This document shows positions 20,847 through 24,907 of a stretch of 24,907 nucleotides of DNA, one piece after another; position 1 is the stretch's first letter, and each line of letters opens with the position of its first letter. Source of the DNA: Plakobranchus ocellatus (Eukaryota; Mollusca; Gastropoda; Plakobranchidae); NCBI GenBank assembly GCA_019648995.1, contig BLXT01007857.1, positions 30,303 through 55,209 of the forward strand, written 5' to 3'. The notes beneath the pieces are model-generated. The model saw nothing but the letters and a program-made list of their open reading frames with translations, was not told the DNA's origin and did no database searches. Both the position numbers and the translations under genes were made by a program.

Positions 20847-20867
20847 AAATCTAGTCGCACTAGATTT
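20847..20867. repeat. Perfect inverted repeat, 9-bp arms, 3-bp loop
   Basis: The arms AAATCTAGT and ACTAGATTT are exact reverse complements around CGC. It opens a region rich in CTAGATCTAG words, so it may be part of a decayed repeat and not a functional hairpin. Confidence 0.8.
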
Positions 20868-21074
20868 CTGCAGACACTACAAAAAAATAACATTACTAGA
20901 TCCGTATTATGGATTTGTTCTACCTTCTTTCAAAAGTGAGACATTCTCCTTCAGGCCTTAACAACAAAAAATCACTCAGGACAAAATACAGTAAAACAGA
21001 ATACAAGGCTATGGTGCACTTTAGGCTTACCAATGTAAAACTGTATTCAATATCTTGGCCTAAGTTCAAGATCC

Positions 21075-21345
21075 AGCTTGAGAGTAGAGATCTAGTTTTT
21101 GAAAGGGATCTAGATCTAGTTGAAATTAAATTCAGTGTCTGGTTCTAGATCTAACAATACCAATTCAAGGCCTAGATTGGATTCTGTTTAGATCTAGGTC
21201 TGGATTCTAGAAATGAACTGTGAAACGAAAAAAGCCCAGAAGAATATTGACCTATCAACAAAATATTTCAACATCGGAACAAATAAAAAAACAAATTAAA
21301 TCTAAGCTAGGCTCTAGATCTAGATCTAGATGTGTTAAAGATCTT
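21075..21345. repeat. Cluster of degenerate TCTAGA/AGATCT words
   Basis: GATCTAG, TCTAGATCT and similar self-complementary words recur many times (near 21090, 21110, 21147, 21190, 21215 and 21312-21330) in an otherwise ordinary AT-rich background. This looks like an old, eroded simple repeat based on TAGATC. No open frame of interest. Confidence 0.6.
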
Positions 21346-22055
21346 AGCTCAAGATAAAATGTGTTGCACCAACCTGAGCATCCATTGATGGAAAGGCATT
21401 GAATGCCCAAGGGACTATGCCATTTTTTTTTTCCCTTTGACATTTAATCAGACGATATTTTTCTATACCCTTTATCAACCACAGCCCATAAATCGAAATT
21501 TCTAAGCCGTTTTTTTCCTCTGAAATCCACATGACGGCAAAATGTTTATGTCTACTTATCAGGATTACTGAGGCTTTGTTAGGCTGACTGATTGGAACAA
21601 CCAGCCTCCGGTCGGCCTTAATCAACGTCACTGTCACCACCATCTGTCTGCATTGCCAAATAAATCTTTATCGTTGAATTATAGAAGGCTAGAGCCCAGC
21701 CCTGTTAACCTATGTAAGGTTACTCCTTACACCGATAACTAATGGTGTTGGATCCAAAAGCCACTAAAATCTGCCTTTTTAAAGTAGGATCTTTTGCTAT
21801 CCTATATAAATATAGTAAAAAAAAGTATAACCACCAACTCAAACTTATAAGAACAAATTAAACATCAAGAATATACGTGACAACGTTTCGCCCTTAAGGC
21901 TTTATCAAATAAAAAAAATGATCACAAGTAAAATGCCATAGACACTTGATAGGGAAACGAGCATGACACAAATATAAGCTTAAAGTTGAAAATGCGTTCT
22001 TTTTTTTTTAATGAAAAAATCCGTAAATGAGAGCATTCTTAGAAGGTGTTAAAAT
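21346..22055. other. Intergenic, no gene recognised
   Basis: AT-rich DNA with a minus-strand open frame (21344-21643, 99 residues) that has no recognisable domain. Near 21882-21899 a stretch CAACGTTTCGCCCTTAAGG contains an AACGTT palindrome and a CCTTAAGG palindrome; it resembles boundary sequences of dispersed invertebrate repeats that I recall only vaguely. Confidence 0.4.
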
Positions 22056-22175
22056 TAAAGATATATATATATATTGATAGATGTATACACACACACATAC
22101 ATATATTACAAATACGCCCATATACATAAATCAATATATATGCGCACACACATACATACATAATTATAGAAGTGC
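22056..22175. repeat. Compound (AT)n and (CA)n/(CATA)n microsatellite
   Basis: Alternating AT steps (22059-22073), then imperfect ACACAC and ACATACATA runs to about 22162. It lies directly before the point where similarity to the copy A flank begins, so it marks the visible edge of the duplicated block. Confidence 0.85.
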
Positions 22176-22179
22176 AAAC

Positions 22180-23946
22180 ACACAACCCAATCAACTTTCA
22201 AATTTGTAACACAAATACGCGTCTTACATACTAGAATGTTTAGTGTGAACCATCTGTTGGGCATCTATGAAGATTATCTCCACTGTATAAATCAAACTCA
22301 TGTGCAACTGACTTTGCTTCGATAATTCTTTTACACATGAAAGCACATGGCTTGAGTCAAAAGCCAAGCATCATTAACATCATTCAGAGCTTATGACAGT
22401 TTCCCATTTAGGCTCAATAAACCACTGAGTGTCTCATGAGCGTCCGCATCCATTTTGTGACTAACAGTTCACGCAGGCTTTCTAATGTTATTCATCAGAA
22501 GAAAGACAACATCAAGAAGTTTTGATGATTCTGCATTAAGTTGATCTGTGTTTATTCAGTTCATACATAGCGCGGCCACAGGTGAAGAAAAAAGAAAAAA
22601 ATCGCTCAAAGGATTTTTCGCCTTCTTCCTAACGTTAAAATAAATGATAAGCTGCAACACGTGCTATTGATTTAAAAATTTAGAAAAGTATTAGTAGCTA
22701 GTAGGTATATGACTGTGATATCATTTATTATTTTCTTTTGCCTTGATAATTCTTGGGACTAAAAGAGTCACAACTTTGATCACAGCCTCAGCTAGCTGTC
22801 ACAATTTTCATTAATCTAGAGTCGTATGCAGATTTATAACTGTATTCCTCCTAACACGGCACAGCTAAAATTGTAACTTTTGGCGTTAGTTGAGTTCCAA
22901 TTGTTTTTTCCGAATTGTTTTATGAATCATTGAAATTTACCACTAAAAACTTCTATTTATAAAATTGTTTATTGTTGTAGTGAGCCGCCTAAAATATGCA
23001 CCATGCGATGCTTGAGATTTGGCGAGCGTTATCATTGCATTTATACAGATACATCATCCTCTGAAGGAACATTCAAGAAAACCTGTTTTTAGCATCAAAA
23101 AGTAAGAGACATTCGCGCGGACTTAACACAGGTAGCCACATCGAAAAGCAAGTGTCGAGGATACTTGACTCTTATCCGTGGACTTCACTTTCATATCAGA
23201 GTTTAACTCTTTGAGTTCACATCAAAGACGCGTTAGAGATTCATTCTGTGAGAAAGATAACTGTAAGTGAGACGTTTCGCTTGGGACACTTTGGTCTACA
23301 GTTATAAACAAGATGGCGTGACTTGTCCGTCGTCATAAAGAACTACATTAATTTTCATCAACTTATAGTGTCCTTAGCACCAAAGAGCAATATTCAAACG
23401 AATTTTTTTGTATTTTTAGTGTTCATATTTATGTGCCACCAACCTTTTCATGATAAGGTAATAACAGAAAATCTTCTAACACAATATTATCTTTGCAACT
23501 TAAATACTTTCGTTTTTCTTCTGTAGATGGCTAAGCTTCGGGTCTGAGGTTAAAAAAAAGCACAACAAAAAAAACGGCACTTAGGGTTCTGCTGAAATTG
23601 GCCTAGTAATCTTAGCCATCAATAACTCGGATTCGGCTTTTTTTTTTCTAAATATCTGGTTTTAAGATTGGCCTCTATTATTGTGTTTTTACTTTAGAAT
23701 TTGTAGTGAAAATATAATGAACAAGTGCCAAGCATCTCCCTCATACATTTTGTATACGCTAAAGTAGGTAGCAACACTTTGTGCCTCATCCTTGTCGTCC
23801 AAAATTGTCCAATATTGAACCTTATGAGTTAACATAAATGCGCATCTCCTGCGAAAAGGACAACAGAAATTCGACATGTTCGTTGGCTTTTGATTTTGTT
23901 GACAAATTATAAATTATATAGCTTTACCGAAGAAAATATCTTAGAG
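22180..23946 (+). repeat. Duplicated 5' flank of fucosyltransferase copy B
   Basis: Homologous to 9490-11728. Strong matches include CTTACATACTAGAATGTTT (22223), GCGTTATCATTGCATT (23026; copy A 10880), AAAAAGTAAGAGACATT (23097; copy A 10953), GAGACG...TCGCTTGGGACACTTT (23269) and GAAGAAAATATCTTAGAG directly before the start codon. By eye the noncoding match is clearly poorer than the coding match, with several indels. The promoter of copy B is expected here. Confidence 0.85.
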
Positions 23947-24802
23947 ATGAAGATGTCCTGGCGTGTACGAACCATGCTCCTGATTGTTCTGGCTGTGTCG
24001 ACCTTGATGTTGAGTTTGTGGATCTATGACTACCAACAGGCTGTGGCTTGCCATAAAAAATCGGATGGAGGATCGAGATGTGAGAGTGCTTCTGTGTTAG
24101 GGAGAAGAGGGGATAAACAGGACGCTCAGCGAAGCGACGATTTGATATTCAGCATTTTCAACTACAATAGAAAAGTTGATCAAAATGTTAAGGACAAAAA
24201 CTTCGACAGTTTAAACAATCACAACACCAACGTCAACGTTGCGTTTGCTGATTTACCTGCCCTTGTCGTCAGTAAAGTAACTGCCGCCCAAAACTTCCCT
24301 GTTAAAAATGCCACAGCTATAAAGTCAGAAGAGGATGTATGCCAACTTCTAGAAAAGCGAACAGAACACTTATCTCCCCTCACCACAATCAACCGACGTA
24401 TCATGGTCGCAGACCCACCTTTCACACGCGACCAGATATCCGAAGTGTACCACAAGGCGTGCGGCTTGACTCCTGCCCGCGCCCCCGATGGGCAGGCCAC
24501 CTGGAAAGAAGGGGGTATCCTGTACATCCCAAAGAACGTCAAAGGGGAGAAGAGGTTTGATAACGTGACAGTATACAACGCCGATTTTGAGCCGTATGTG
24601 CCGTATAACCACACGCTCTTCTTTGAGGGACGTCAGCATCCCCCAGTGGCTGATCGCGACCGGAAGATTATACTGGCCCGGATGGCCGGTTGGGATGACG
24701 TCACAACACCCAGCCCCCTCAGAGCATGTCCAGATCTACCTTGTCTTATAACGACCGATTCGCAAAAGTATGCTCGAACTGCCGCGGCTATCAGCTTTAA
24801 TG
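23947..24802 (+). CDS. Alpha-1,3-fucosyltransferase-like protein (GT10), copy B, exon 1 only
   Basis: Partial gene: exon 1 codes 285 full residues plus one base, then a donor AATG|GTGGGT at the same site and phase as copy A. The rest lies beyond the window. It keeps the N-terminal anchor (MLLIVLAVSTLM), the EDVCQLLEKR to AAISFN block and CPDLPCLITTD, so it starts a GT10 enzyme like copy A. It is exactly 264 nt (88 codons) shorter than exon 1 of copy A; the missing part is the Asn- and acid-rich stem at about codons 97-184 of copy A. In the last 470 nt I count about 18 differences by eye, of which about 4 change an amino acid. No stop or frameshift is visible. One sequon is lost (NVT to NVK at 197) and one gained (NAT in KNATAI). 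Whether exon 2 exists and is intact cannot be seen. Confidence 0.88.
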
Positions 24803-24825
24803 GTGGGTCCGTCAGTATAAATTGC

Positions 24826-24846
24826 TGGTTATTATTATTATTATTG

Positions 24847-24907
<61 letters not shown>
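24826..24907. repeat. (ATT)n microsatellite in the copy B intron
   Basis: ATT trinucleotides with one GTTGTT interruption, starting about 25 bp after the exon 1 donor and running off the window. It matches the position of the ATT repeat in copy A. Confidence 0.93.

Noticed and set aside
21882..21899. CGTTTCGCCCTTAAGG as a transposon terminus
   Set aside because: Palindromic words and a vague memory of similar repeat ends only; no partner terminus or duplication found.
1..24907. CRISPR array, phage or bacterial operon features
   Set aside because: The repeats are microsatellites without spacers, and the gene structure, introns and retroelements are eukaryotic.

Overview
The window is nuclear DNA from an animal, most likely a mollusc and plausibly a gastropod. 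The evidence is AT-rich sequence with few genes, a spliced gene with canonical GT...AG ends, many long microsatellites, RTE-type LINE fragments, tRNA-derived SINEs, and assembly gaps (N runs) inside microsatellites. The gastropod assignment rests on my memory of similar SINE-derived peptides in sea-slug annotations and is tentative.

The clear gene content is a tandem pair of alpha-1,3-fucosyltransferase-like genes (GT10 family, type II Golgi membrane enzymes), both on the + strand with start codons 12,218 bp apart. Copy A (11729-15406) is complete: a 1120-nt first exon, a 1695-bp phase-1 intron full of ATT and AGT microsatellites, and an 863-nt second exon. Together they give 660 residues. 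Copy B (23947 to the window end) has only exon 1 in view. It matches copy A closely but lacks 88 codons of the stem. The duplication includes about 2 kb of 5' flank (about 9490-11728 and about 22180-23946), so both copies seem to carry related promoters.

From 1 to 9490 the DNA is intergenic and rich in repeats: an ATCT microsatellite, two tRNA-like SINEs (about 583-690 and 3118-3245, both minus), a 5'-truncated RTE LINE on the minus strand (3597-4545), a CT microsatellite, and a longer degenerate RTE LINE on the + strand (about 5830-8222). Between the two fucosyltransferase copies lie a GA microsatellite, a long featureless AT-rich stretch, and the broken remains of a multi-exon transposase-like gene on the minus strand (about 18300-20665) with a CDSCAGQNKN motif. 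After it come a cluster of TCTAGA/AGATCT-type repeats and an AT/CA microsatellite next to the start of the second duplicated block.

I saw no prokaryotic features, CRISPR array, rRNA or intact tRNA gene. The most interesting items are the diverging fucosyltransferase pair, the decayed transposase-like gene whose intron phase is still intact, and two inverted RTE copies that share a frameshift.
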